A stretch of 64,000 nucleotides of DNA from Flavobacterium sp. (GTDB lineage Bacteria; Bacteroidota; Bacteroidia; Flavobacteriales; Flavobacteriaceae): positions 47,413 to 111,412 of the forward strand of contig JAGOAF010000001.1 in assembly GCA_017984035.1 (NCBI GenBank), given 5' to 3'. The notes beneath the pieces were generated by a model that saw nothing but the letters and a program-made list of their open reading frames with translations, was not told the origin of the DNA and did not search any database. The position numbers were made by a program, and so were the translations under genes. Position 1 is the first letter of the stretch, and each line of letters opens with the position of its first letter. This document shows, piece by piece, positions 18,105-26,677 of this stretch.

Positions 18105-18866
18105 ATGTTATATTCAAAAATAGAAGGTTCAGGTAAACCGCTTTTAATTCTTCATGGATTTTTAGGGATGTCTGACAATTGGAAAACATTGGGAGTGCAA
18201 TTTGCATCCGAAGGTTTTGAAGTCCATTTATTGGATTTACGCAATCATGGGCGTAGTTTTCATTCTGAAGAATTTAGCTATGAGTTAATGGTACAAGATA
18301 TTGTTCAGTATTGCGAAGAACATCATTTGGAAAAAATTAATGTTATTGGTCATTCCATGGGTGGAAAAACTGCGATGTTGTTAGCAGCGCGCTATCCTGA
18401 ATTGGTTAACAAATTAATTGTAGCGGATATTGGACCAAAATACTATGCGCCGCATCATCAAGATATTTTAGCGGGTTTGAATGCCGTTGATTTTTCTCAA
18501 AAACTAAGTCGTAATGAAGTAGAAGAAATTGTATCTCGTTACATTCCAGACATTGGGACCCGTCAGTTTTTATTGAAAAGTTTGTATTGGCAAGAGCCGG
18601 GTCAATTGGCGTTCCGATTTAATTTATCAGTTTTCAATTCAAAAATCACCGAAATTGGAATGCCGTTGCCAGCCGATTTAGTTTTTGAAAAACCTACACT
18701 TTTTATCCGTGGGGGTAATTCTAATTATATCCTAGATGAAGATATTGAAGCTATTAAAGTACAATTTCCAAAAGCTAGCATTGAAACTATTCCGAACGCA
18801 GGGCATTGGCTTCATGCCGAAAATCCTGCTTTATTTTATCAATTGAGTTTATCTTATTTAAATTAA
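18105..18866 (+). CDS. Alpha/beta hydrolase (YbfF-like esterase)
   Basis: The protein has 253 residues from the ATG at 18105. The GTG at 18099, abutting the pdxJ stop, is less likely. It shows the oxyanion block LLILHGFLGMSDNW, the nucleophile elbow GHSMGG with S84, and the catalytic His in NAGHWLHAENP near the C-terminus. The pattern resembles YbfF-type acyl-CoA or short-chain esterases. There is no signal peptide, so it is cytoplasmic. The substrate cannot be inferred. Confidence 0.9.
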   Translation: MLYSKIEGSGKPLLILHGFLGMSDNWKTLGVQFASEGFEVHLLDLRNHGRSFHSEEFSYELMVQDIVQYCEEHHLEKINVIGHSMGGKTAMLLAARYPELVNKLIVADIGPKYYAPHHQDILAGLNAVDFSQKLSRNEVEEIVSRYIPDIGTRQFLLKSLYWQEPGQLAFRFNLSVFNSKITEIGMPLPADLVFEKPTLFIRGGNSNYILDEDIEAIKVQFPKASIETIPNAGHWLHAENPALFYQLSLSYLN

Positions 18867-18873
18867 TAGTAAT

Positions 18874-19221
18874 ATGAAATTATTTATTAGAATATTGGTT
18901 ACTGCCGTTTTGGTGATGGTATTGTCTTATTTTATGAAAGGCGTCCGAGTTGATGGTGTGGTTACTGCAATTACGGTTGCAATAGTTTTGGGATTGTTGA
19001 ACGCTTTTATCAAGCCCGTTTTGGTGTTTTTCACTTTGCCCTTTACCATTTTTACTTTGGGTTTATTTTTAATCGTGATTAATGGAATATTGATCTTAGC
19101 ATGTACCAAGATTGTGGGTGGATTTCATGTAGATTCGTTTTGGGCGGCGACCTTATTTAGCGTCATTTTATCGCTTTCTCAATCCATTATGTATAAAATT
19201 ACGGGAGGTTCAAAAAAATAA
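18874..19221 (+). CDS. Phage holin family 4 (PF04020-like) small membrane protein
   Basis: This 115-residue protein has four hydrophobic segments (about residues 3-22, 30-50, 54-78, 88-110). It carries the family sequence GLLNAFIKPVLVFFTLPFTI. Despite the family name these are ordinary chromosomal inner-membrane proteins (YvlD-like) and do not indicate a prophage; no phage genes are nearby. Function is unknown. It is the third gene of the pdxJ transcript. Confidence 0.88.
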   Translation: MKLFIRILVTAVLVMVLSYFMKGVRVDGVVTAITVAIVLGLLNAFIKPVLVFFTLPFTIFTLGLFLIVINGILILACTKIVGGFHVDSFWAATLFSVILSLSQSIMYKITGGSKK

Positions 19222-19267
19222 GGATAACCGGGTTGTTTTTATCCTAATGTATTGATTGCATTAAAAC

Positions 19268-19298
19268 TTGTTTGGGTTGTAAAATTTTTATAATTTTG
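19268..19298 (+). promoter_or_regulatory. Promoter of tig
   Basis: TTG (19268-19270), 20 bases, then TAATTTTG (19291-19298) is a full Bacteroidota promoter match. A 12-bp inverted repeat (GGGTTGTAAAAT at 19274-19285 and ATTTTGCAACCC at 19293-19304) covers the spacer and -7 element. Confidence 0.65.
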
Positions 19299-19332
19299 CA
19301 ACCCAATTTTATTATGTAAATTAAAGAACAAG

Positions 19333-20658
19333 ATGGATATCAAAAGAGTAGCTATAGATGCTGTAAATGAAACGATTGTCATGACTGTGGTTCATATGGA
19401 TTACAAAGGACAAGTAGCAAAAAGAATCAATGAAAAAATGCCTTTGGCTACCGTAAAAGGATTTAGAAAAGGACAAGTACCTAAAGATCTTGTTGAAAAA
19501 CAATACGGAAAAGGAATTAAAAAAGAAGAGGTTAAAAAAGTAGTTGATTTGGCTTTAGAGCGTTTTATTCAATCAGAACGATTGAATCTTTTGGGAACTC
19601 CATTGGCTAAAGAAAATGAAAATTTAGATTGGGATGCTGAAGAATTGGTTTTCGAATATGAAATTGGTTTAGTACCAAATTTCGAATTGGACCTAGAAGC
19701 CAAAAACAATATCATCAAATATATCGTTAAAGCTGATGACAAATTAATTGACGGTCAAGTAGCGCGTATCCAAAAACAATTTGGTAAAGCGATTCCGCAA
19801 GACGTTGTTGCTGAAGGTTGTGATGTAACAGGAACTTTTTCGAATGAAGAAAAAGGAATCAACAATAAAACGGTTTTGGCTTTAGATGTTTTTAAAGATA
19901 AAAAGACGGCTAAAAAATTCATTGGTAAAAAAGCAGGTGATGTTATAACTGTTAACACAAAAGGATTGTTTGAGGATGATCACCAATTGATGGACTACCT
20001 TAAAGTAGGACACGATGACGTTCATTCGTTAGCAGTAGACGTTGACTTTACTATTGAGTCAATCAACTCAACTGAATTGGCTGAATTGAACCAAGAATTG
20101 TTTGATAAATTATTTGGAGAAGGAAGTGTTGCAACTTTAGCCGAATTGAAAGCTAAAATTAAAGAAGATGCTGAAAGCCAATTTGCACAACAAGCTGACC
20201 AAAAATTATTAGGTGATGTAACGGAGTTTTTAATTGAAAACACCAAATTTGATTTACCAGCTGAATTCTTGAAAAAATGGTTGCAAACTGTTGGAGAGAA
20301 ACAATTAACAGCTGAAGAAGCTGAGGTGGAATACGCTCGTTCTGAAAAAGGATTGCGTTTCCAATTGATCGAAGGTAGAGCTTTGGCGCAAAGTAATATC
20401 CAAATCAATTTTGAAGATTTGAAAGCGTTTACTTCAAATGCGATAAGACAACAAATGGCACAATTTGGACAAACCAATCCTACAGATGAGGAAGTTCAAG
20501 GAATTGTGGCTCGAGTATTGTCAAACCAAGAAGAAGTAAAACGATTATCGGATCAAGTGGTAGCTGCTAAATTATTGGAAGTATTCAAAGAAAAAGCAAA
20601 CCCAAAGACTAAAGAAGTTACTTACGAGGAATTTATTGCTGCTTCATACGGAGAATAA
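19333..20658 (+). CDS. tig: Trigger factor
   Basis: This 441-residue ribosome-bound chaperone has the ribosome-docking motif VKGFRKGQVPKDLVEKQYG (residues about 41-59). A middle domain corresponds to the FKBP-like region but is poorly conserved, as usual in Bacteroidota, so prolyl isomerase activity is doubtful. A helical C-terminal cradle follows (LAELKAKIKEDAESQFAQQA onward). It is followed by a strong terminator and then clpP and clpX, the classical quality-control cluster. Confidence 0.95.
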   Translation: MDIKRVAIDAVNETIVMTVVHMDYKGQVAKRINEKMPLATVKGFRKGQVPKDLVEKQYGKGIKKEEVKKVVDLALERFIQSERLNLLGTPLAKENENLDWDAEELVFEYEIGLVPNFELDLEAKNNIIKYIVKADDKLIDGQVARIQKQFGKAIPQDVVAEGCDVTGTFSNEEKGINNKTVLALDVFKDKKTAKKFIGKKAGDVITVNTKGLFEDDHQLMDYLKVGHDDVHSLAVDVDFTIESINSTELAELNQELFDKLFGEGSVATLAELKAKIKEDAESQFAQQADQKLLGDVTEFLIENTKFDLPAEFLKKWLQTVGEKQLTAEEAEVEYARSEKGLRFQLIEGRALAQSNIQINFEDLKAFTSNAIRQQMAQFGQTNPTDEEVQGIVARVLSNQEEVKRLSDQVVAAKLLEVFKEKANPKTKEVTYEEFIAASYGE

Positions 20659-20681
20659 TTTCTAAAAAATTAAGTATATTT

Positions 20682-20724
20682 GAGCGTCAAAAGAATTTTC
20701 TTCTGACGCTCTTTATTTTTTTTT
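20682..20724 (+). terminator. Terminator of tig
   Basis: GAGCGTCA (20682-20689) pairs with TGACGCTC (20704-20711), followed by a T-rich run to 20724. Confidence 0.85.
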
Positions 20725-20746
20725 AAGTTGAAGTTCTTGTTGAGCA

Positions 20747-20779
20747 ACTTTAAACTTTTAAACTTTAAACTTTTAAACT
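20747..20779 (+). repeat. 15-base tandem repeat in the clpP leader
   Basis: ACTTTAAACTTTTAA occurs twice in tandem (20747-20761, 20762-20776) with three bases of a third copy, ending 6 bases before the clpP ATG. It is related in composition to the TTTGCAACTT repeats before clpX. Confidence 0.8.
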
Positions 20780-20785
20780 AAAAAA

Positions 20786-21460
20786 ATGAACTACGGTAAA
20801 GAATTTAGAAAATTTGCTACAAAGCACCAAGGGGTAAATGCCATGTACTACGATAAAATTGTAGGTGCAATGACTCCCAAAAATATGACTCCTTATATTA
20901 TTGAAGAACGCCAATTGAATATTTCACAGTTGGATGTATTTTCAAGATTAATGATGGACAGAATCATCTTCTTGGGAACAGGAATTGACGATCAAATTGC
21001 TAACATTGTACAAGCGCAATTATTATTCTTAGAAAGTGCCGATGCCACTAAAGACATTCAAATTTATTTGAATTCACCTGGTGGGAGTGTATATGCTGGA
21101 TTGGGAATTTATGATACTATGCAATACATCAAACCTGATGTAGCTACAATTTGTACAGGAATGGCTGCTTCTATGGGTGCGGTTTTATTATGCGCAGGAG
21201 CAGCTGGAAAACGTTCGGCATTGCCACACTCAAGAGTTATGATTCACCAGCCTTCAGGAGGTGCACAAGGAGTTGCGACTGATATGGAAATCAACTTGCG
21301 TGAAATGTTGAAATTGAAAGACGAATTATATAATATCATTTCTCACCATTCAGGACAAACTTTTGATAAAGTTCATGCTGATAGCGAACGCGATTATTGG
21401 ATGATTGCTGAAGAAGCAAAAGCCTACGGAATGATTGATGAAGTATTAGTTAGAGGATAA
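20786..21460 (+). CDS. clpP: ATP-dependent Clp protease proteolytic subunit
   Basis: This 224-residue serine protease forms a tetradecameric chamber that works with ClpX. The catalytic triad is complete: S129 in CTGMAASMGA, H154 in RVMIHQPSGG, and D203 in DSERDYW. The N-terminal 40 residues are longer than in E. coli, as usual in this phylum, and are probably processed. It precedes clpX by 87 bases of repeat-rich spacer. Confidence 0.97.
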   Translation: MNYGKEFRKFATKHQGVNAMYYDKIVGAMTPKNMTPYIIEERQLNISQLDVFSRLMMDRIIFLGTGIDDQIANIVQAQLLFLESADATKDIQIYLNSPGGSVYAGLGIYDTMQYIKPDVATICTGMAASMGAVLLCAGAAGKRSALPHSRVMIHQPSGGAQGVATDMEINLREMLKLKDELYNIISHHSGQTFDKVHADSERDYWMIAEEAKAYGMIDEVLVRG

Positions 21461-21479
21461 AAAATTGTTTCAAATGATA

Positions 21480-21540
21480 AAGTTGCAAAGTTCCATATTT
21501 TAGGATTTTGCAACTTTGTTACTTTGTTACTTTGCAACTT
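21480..21540. repeat. Inverted and tandem repeats between clpP and clpX
   Basis: AAGTTGCAAAG (21480-21490) and its perfect complement CTTTGCAACTT (21530-21540) flank the spacer. Inside, TTTTGCAACTTTG appears again near 21506-21518, followed by ACTTTGTT twice in tandem. The element fills most of the 87-base clpP-clpX gap. Confidence 0.8.
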
Positions 21541-21547
21541 AAAATAG

Positions 21548-22780
21548 ATGGCAAAACAAGTATTAGAATGTTCTTTTTGCGGTAGGAAAAAGCCGGAAAC
21601 CAATTTATTGATTGCGGGTATTGATGCGCACATTTGTGATAAATGTATCGAACAAGCAAACGGAATTGTATTAGAAGAACTAAAATCGAGTGGAAGCTCC
21701 AAACTGGTTGGCGATTTAATTCTTAAAAAACCAAAAGAAATTAGAGCCTTTTTAGATCAGTATGTGATTGGTCAAGATCAAACCAAAAAAGTCATGTCAG
21801 TTGCGGTGTATAATCACTACAAACGTTTAATGCAGCAGCAATTAGACGATGAGGTAGAGATTGAGAAAAGCAATATCATTATGGTAGGTCAAACCGGAAC
21901 CGGAAAAACATTGGTAGCCAAAACTATCGCAAAAATGTTGGACGTTCCTTTGGCTATTGTAGATGCTACAGTACTTACTGAAGCAGGTTATGTAGGAGAA
22001 GATGTCGAGAGTATTTTGACGCGTTTACTTCAAGCTGCCGATTATGATGTGGCCAAAGCCGAAAGAGGTATTGTTTTCATTGACGAAATTGATAAAATTG
22101 CTCGTAAAAGTGATAATCCATCGATCACCCGTGATGTTTCAGGAGAAGGAGTGCAACAAGCTTTACTGAAACTATTAGAAGGAACAGTGGTGAATGTACC
22201 GCCAAAAGGTGGTCGTAAGCATCCGGATCAAAAATTCGTGGAAGTGAATACTCAAAATATTCTATTTATTGCTGGAGGTGCTTTTGATGGCGTCGAACGA
22301 ATTATTTCAAAACGTTTGAACCGTCAAGCCGTGGGGTATAGTACTTCAAAAAATGTGGATAATATTGACAAAGATAATTTGCTACAATACATCATCCCAA
22401 AAGACATCAAAGATTTTGGTTTGATTCCAGAAATTATTGGTCGTTTACCTGTATTAACGCATATGGATCCATTGGATAAGGAAACGTTACGCGCTATTTT
22501 AACACAGCCTAAAAATGCCTTAATTAAACAATATGCGAAATTGTTTTTGATGGATGAGGTCGAATTCACGATTACGGATGGTGCCTTAGACTTTATTGTT
22601 GAAAAGGCTTTGGAATACAAATTAGGCGCTCGTGGATTACGTTCGTTATGTGAAGCTATTTTAACCGATGCGATGTATGAATTGCCAAGTTCTGACGATA
22701 AAAAATTAGCCATAGATTTGGAGTATGCTAAAGAGACCTTGAATAAAAATTTATTGAAGCGTTTAGAAATAGCATCCTAA
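21548..22780 (+). CDS. clpX: ATP-dependent Clp protease ATP-binding subunit ClpX
   Basis: This 410-residue AAA+ unfoldase selects substrates and feeds them into ClpP. An N-terminal zinc domain has four cysteines (CSFCGRKK and CDKCIEQ). Walker A is VGQTGTGKT and Walker B is [14 protein letters not shown]. The GYVGEDVES pore loop and sensor-2 region GARGLRSL are also present. The start ATG gives the family's usual N-terminus. Confidence 0.97.
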   Translation: MAKQVLECSFCGRKKPETNLLIAGIDAHICDKCIEQANGIVLEELKSSGSSKLVGDLILKKPKEIRAFLDQYVIGQDQTKKVMSVAVYNHYKRLMQQQLDDEVEIEKSNIIMVGQTGTGKTLVAKTIAKMLDVPLAIVDATVLTEAGYVGEDVESILTRLLQAADYDVAKAERGIVFIDEIDKIARKSDNPSITRDVSGEGVQQALLKLLEGTVVNVPPKGGRKHPDQKFVEVNTQNILFIAGGAFDGVERIISKRLNRQAVGYSTSKNVDNIDKDNLLQYIIPKDIKDFGLIPEIIGRLPVLTHMDPLDKETLRAILTQPKNALIKQYAKLFLMDEVEFTITDGALDFIVEKALEYKLGARGLRSLCEAILTDAMYELPSSDDKKLAIDLEYAKETLNKNLLKRLEIAS

Positions 22781-22803
22781 TTTTTGGTTAATTTATAAAT
22801 TTG

Positions 22804-22836
22804 AAACCTGCTACTGTATTGAAGCAGGTTTTTTTT
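22804..22836 (+). terminator. Terminator of clpX
   Basis: AAACCTGCT (22804-22812) and AGCAGGTTT (22823-22831) form a 9-bp stem followed by a T run to 22836. Confidence 0.85.
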
Positions 22837-22939
22837 ATGTCGAATTGTAATAGTTTGCAAGGTTATAAAAAAACAACATTATTCTTTTTTATCAGCGATA
22901 GAATGTCGATTTTTGTCCTTCTAACTAACAACACTACAA

Positions 22940-24175
22940 ATGGCAATAGAAGATAAAGAAATAATTTTATTAAAAGTTTCTGGTCAAGATAAACCGGGTG
23001 TAACAGCAGGTTTAACTTCTATTTTAGCAAACTATGATGCCGTTATTTTGGATATTGGTCAGGCCGACATTCACGATACGCTATCCTTAGGAATTTTATT
23101 CCAAATAAAAGCAGGTTCTTCTTCTGGGCCCGTATTAAAAGACTTGTTGTTTAAAGGTTATGAATTAGGAATCAAAGTAAAGTTTATACCGATTTCTATT
23201 CCTGATTACGAAACTTGGGTAAAAGCACAAATCAAACAACGTTATATCATCAATATTTTAGGAGAAGAACTAACAGCGGTTCAATTGGCAGCGGTAACTA
23301 AAATAATGTCAGACCAAAATTTGAATATTGATTCCATTATTCGATTAACGGGAAGAACATCGGTAGTGGAGAAAGAGGAGTATCCGCGTTCTTGTGTGCA
23401 ATTATCAGTTACCGGTATCATTGAAGACAAAACTGCAATGACAGCTAGTTTTATGGAAATTTCTCGAACCTTAAACGTCGATATTTCGTTCCAAGAAGAT
23501 AATATGTATCGTAGAAACCGTCGTTTGGTGTGTTTTGATATGGATTCTACTTTAATTCAAACGGAAGTAATTGATGAGTTAGCCGATTTAGCAGGAGTAG
23601 GAGAGCAAGTTCGTGCGATTACCGAATCAGCAATGAACGGTGAGATTGACTTTAAAGAAAGCTTCAAAAAACGCATGGCTTTATTAGAAGGTTTGAGCGA
23701 AGAAGTATTGCATAATGTAGCCATCAATTTACCGATAACCAAAGGAGCCCACCGTTTAATGAGAGCTTTGAAATATTATGGTTACAAAACAGCAATTTTA
23801 TCAGGAGGCTTTACCTATTTTGGAGAATATTTGCAAAAAGAGTTAGGAATTGACTACGTCCATGCGAATCAATTAGAAATCAAAGACGGAAAATTAACGG
23901 GTAAATACTTGGGTGAAATTGTGGATGGTCAAAAGAAAGCCGAATACCTACAAGCTATTGCTGAAAAAGAAGGCATTCACATCAACCAAACGATTGCAGT
24001 GGGTGATGGTGCCAATGATTTGCCGATGCTAAATTTAGCTGGTTTAGGGATTGCATTCCATGCAAAACCTACTGTAAAAGAAAATGCAGCAACTTCGATA
24101 TCTAGCTTAGGATTAGATGGAGTTTTATATTTGTTAGGCTATCACGATCGTCATATTGATATGATGGAGGAATAG
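22940..24175 (+). CDS. serB: Phosphoserine phosphatase with N-terminal ACT region
   Basis: This 411-residue protein makes the last step of serine synthesis. Residues 1-185 hold two ACT-like domains (ILLKVSGQDKPGVTAGLTSI, and a second around 100-185) that probably sense amino acids. The HAD phosphatase follows with the nucleophile D200 in CFDMDSTLIQTE. Motif II is AILSGGF, and the metal motif is AVGDGANDLPML. The ACT fusion is common in Bacteroidota. It is monocistronic between two terminators. Confidence 0.96.
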   Translation: MAIEDKEIILLKVSGQDKPGVTAGLTSILANYDAVILDIGQADIHDTLSLGILFQIKAGSSSGPVLKDLLFKGYELGIKVKFIPISIPDYETWVKAQIKQRYIINILGEELTAVQLAAVTKIMSDQNLNIDSIIRLTGRTSVVEKEEYPRSCVQLSVTGIIEDKTAMTASFMEISRTLNVDISFQEDNMYRRNRRLVCFDMDSTLIQTEVIDELADLAGVGEQVRAITESAMNGEIDFKESFKKRMALLEGLSEEVLHNVAINLPITKGAHRLMRALKYYGYKTAILSGGFTYFGEYLQKELGIDYVHANQLEIKDGKLTGKYLGEIVDGQKKAEYLQAIAEKEGIHINQTIAVGDGANDLPMLNLAGLGIAFHAKPTVKENAATSISSLGLDGVLYLLGYHDRHIDMMEE

Positions 24176-24196
24176 ATATCAAAATTAATGTATAAT

Positions 24197-24226
24197 AAAA
24201 AAGCCCAACGTATGTTGGGCTTTTTT
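24197..24226. terminator. Bidirectional terminator between serB and the GH3-like gene
   Basis: AAAAAAGCCCAAC and GTTGGGCTTTTTT form a 13-bp stem with a 4-base loop. It lies between convergent genes and serves both. Confidence 0.88.
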
Positions 24227-24231
24227 ATTAA

Positions 24232-25743
24232 TTATTGCAATTCTTTTAATTGTTCTAAATACTCTCTTTGATTCGATAATCTTGGGATTTTATGTTGCCC
24301 GCCCAATTTATCTCTTTCCTTGAGCCAATCATAGAACAAATGCGGCCGAGCCAAATTAATCACCAAAGGATTCAAAGTCATATTGTTGTAGCGCTTGGCT
24401 TCGTAATCAGAGTTAAGGCTTTGAATGGTTTCATCTAATATTTTTTGAAATTGAACCACGTCTTTTGGATTTTGTTTGAACTCAATCATCCATTCGTGAG
24501 CGCCTTTTTCTTTGCCGTTCATAAAAATAGGAGCCACAGTATAATCTACCACCTCGGTTTGGGTGAGCTGACAAGCCTTGGCAATTGCCTGATCGGTGTT
24601 TTCGACCATGAGTTCTTCACCAAAAACGTTGATGTGGTGTTTGGTTCTACCTGAAACTCGAATTCTGTATGGATTTAATGATGTAAAACGAACAGTATCG
24701 CCAATTAAATAGCGCCATAATCCAGAATTAGTAGTAATTACGACTGCGTAGTTCTTAAATAATTCTACATCAGCCAATCGGATTATTTTTTGATTTGGGG
24801 TGTCAAAAGTATCCATCGGAATGAACTCATAGAAAATCCCGTAATCGAGCATTAATAATAAGTCACTAGAATCATTTAAATCTTGGATGGCAAAGAATCC
24901 TTCGGAGGCATTGTATATTTCGTAGTATTTAAAATCAGATTTCGGGAGTAACTTTTGATATTGTTCGCGGTAGGGTTCAAAGCTTACTCCTCCATGAAAA
25001 TAGACTTCTAAGTTAGGCCAAACTTCCAATAAATTACCTTTTCCAGTTTCTTCGAGCATTCGGTTCATTAAAACTAACATCCAAGAAGGAACCCCTGCAA
25101 AACTGGTTACATTTTCGTTTTTCGTTTCGTTGATAATAGCAGCCAATTTGTTTTCCCATTCACTCATCAGTGAAATTTTATTACTAGGCGTACTACTGAA
25201 TTCGGCCCAAATAGGCATGTTTTCAATCAAAATAGCCGATAAGTCGCCAAACAAAGTTGCTTTGTCTTCATAAATTTGAGAGCTTCCGCCCAATCGAAGA
25301 CTTTTTCCTAAAAACATTTCAGAATCTTCATTGTTATTCAAATACAAACACAACAAATCTTTACTTCCTTTATAATGACAATCTTCTAGAGCGTCGTTAC
25401 TTACAGGGATAAATTTACTTTTAGCATTAGTGGTGCCACTCGATTTGGCAAACCATTTAATTGGTGCGTCCCAAAAAATATTTTGTTCCCCTTGGCGCGT
25501 GCGTTCAATAAGTGGTTGTAAATCTTCGTAAGTGGAAACCGGAACTCGTTCTGAAAACGTAGTATAAGAGTTTACCGAACTAAAATCATATTGAGCCCCA
25601 ATTACCGTATTTTCTGCACGCCGAATCAAATTCATCAACAGTTCCTCTTGTACCTCATTAGGGTACTTTAAGAACAATTCTATTTGATGAATCCGTTGCT
25701 TTAAAACCCAAGAAGCAATGGAGTTAATGATCGGTATGGGCAT
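24232..25743 (-). CDS. GH3 auxin-responsive promoter family protein (acyl-adenylate type)
   Basis: This 503-residue protein resembles plant GH3 acyl-acid amido synthetases of the ANL superfamily. The P-loop-like motif KWFAKSSGTTNAKSKFIPVS carries the ATP phosphate-binding signature. LWRYLIGDTVRFTS and RIRVSGRTKHHINVFGEELM correspond to the adenylate-binding and hinge regions. Bacterial homologues are common in Bacteroidota and uncharacterised. The acid and amine substrates cannot be inferred. It stands alone, divergent from the DUF2797 gene. Confidence 0.92.
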   Translation of the reverse strand: MPIPIINSIASWVLKQRIHQIELFLKYPNEVQEELLMNLIRRAENTVIGAQYDFSSVNSYTTFSERVPVSTYEDLQPLIERTRQGEQNIFWDAPIKWFAKSSGTTNAKSKFIPVSNDALEDCHYKGSKDLLCLYLNNNEDSEMFLGKSLRLGGSSQIYEDKATLFGDLSAILIENMPIWAEFSSTPSNKISLMSEWENKLAAIINETKNENVTSFAGVPSWMLVLMNRMLEETGKGNLLEVWPNLEVYFHGGVSFEPYREQYQKLLPKSDFKYYEIYNASEGFFAIQDLNDSSDLLLMLDYGIFYEFIPMDTFDTPNQKIIRLADVELFKNYAVVITTNSGLWRYLIGDTVRFTSLNPYRIRVSGRTKHHINVFGEELMVENTDQAIAKACQLTQTEVVDYTVAPIFMNGKEKGAHEWMIEFKQNPKDVVQFQKILDETIQSLNSDYEAKRYNNMTLNPLVINLARPHLFYDWLKERDKLGGQHKIPRLSNQREYLEQLKELQ

Positions 25744-25840
25744 ATTTGTGAGTTAGGAATTATGAATTTCGGATTCCGAATGATAACTTTACCAAAAATA
25801 ACATTTTTTGTTCAATTCCAACCCTGAAAGATAAAACCAA

Positions 25841-26635
25841 ATGACTTACGAAGGAGTTTTTACCAAAATGCAAACTGAATATGGTGATCCAATTCAATAC
25901 TATCTTGTTTTTGAAGACAGTTTTTTGAATGTGAATCAACTGTTAGGTAAGCCAATGGAAATCAATTTTGTCGGTTTTCAATGTTTAAATTGTGGAAAGA
26001 AGAAAAAAATATTCCGTCAAGGATTTTGTTATGATTGTTTTTACTCTAGTCCTGCGGTAGGCGATTGGATTATGAAACCGGAATTAAGTACGGCTCATCT
26101 CGGAATCCAGGATCGCGATTTAGCCTATGAAGAAAAAGTACAATTGCAGCCACATATTGTGTATTTGGCTTTGTCAAGTGAAGTAAAGGTCGGAGTTACC
26201 CGAAAAACGCAAATGCCTACACGATGGATTGATCAAGGAGCAAGTCAAGCCATTTCTATTGTGGAAGTACCCAATCGGTATTTAGCGGGAATTACTGAAG
26301 TAGCTTTGAAAAATCATTATGCGGATAAAACCAATTGGAGAAAAATGTTGACCAATTCTTTTGAGACTATTGATTTAGTTGCTGAGCGATTGAAGGTGGA
26401 ACATTTAATTCCAACTGAAGTTCAAGGGTATTTTTACAATCAGAAAATTGATTTGTATGAAATGCAATATCCCGTTTTGGAATATCCAACCAAAGTAACG
26501 AGTTTAAGTTTAGATAAAACGCCTAATTTTCAAGGGAAATTAATGGGAATAAAAGGACAATATTTACTTTTTGAAGGTGGAATTGTTTTTAATATCCGAA
26601 GCTCTGAAGGTTATATTGTTAAAATTGAAATATAA
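25841..26635 (+). CDS. DUF2797 domain-containing protein
   Basis: This 264-residue protein has a zinc-finger-like segment with four cysteines: CLNCGKKKK then CYDC (residues about 47-68). A region HIVYLALSSEVKVGVTRKTQ then PTRWIDQGA follows, which is laid out like the core of a GIY-YIG/T5orf172 domain (strand, turn, KVG.T). The family is annotated only as DUF2797 and is cytoplasmic. A nuclease-like or nucleic-acid-binding role is inference from these motifs. It is divergent from the GH3-like gene. Confidence 0.88.
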   Translation: MTYEGVFTKMQTEYGDPIQYYLVFEDSFLNVNQLLGKPMEINFVGFQCLNCGKKKKIFRQGFCYDCFYSSPAVGDWIMKPELSTAHLGIQDRDLAYEEKVQLQPHIVYLALSSEVKVGVTRKTQMPTRWIDQGASQAISIVEVPNRYLAGITEVALKNHYADKTNWRKMLTNSFETIDLVAERLKVEHLIPTEVQGYFYNQKIDLYEMQYPVLEYPTKVTSLSLDKTPNFQGKLMGIKGQYLLFEGGIVFNIRSSEGYIVKIEI

Positions 26636-26677
26636 AAAACAGCTTCCAATCTAGTATAGTTTGGAAGCTGTTTTTTT
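26634..26677. terminator. Bidirectional terminator between DUF2797 and sppA
   Basis: AAAAAACAGCTTCCAA (26634-26649) and TTGGAAGCTGTTTTTT (26661-26676) form a 16-bp stem with an 11-base loop. It slightly overlaps the sppA stop codon. Confidence 0.88.

Noticed and set aside
18874..19221. Phage holin as a sign of a prophage
   Set aside because: The family name is historical, and no phage structural, integrase or lysis genes lie nearby.
19221..19245. AGGATAA/TTATCCT hairpin after the holin-like gene
   Set aside because: The stem is only 7 bp with an 11-base loop and no T run follows, so it is a weak terminator candidate at best.
20022..20477. Long minus-strand frame inside tig
   Set aside because: Antisense shadow. 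The plus strand encodes a full trigger factor with conserved motifs.
22324..22713. Minus-strand frame inside clpX
   Set aside because: Antisense shadow of a conserved AAA+ protein with no recognisable content.
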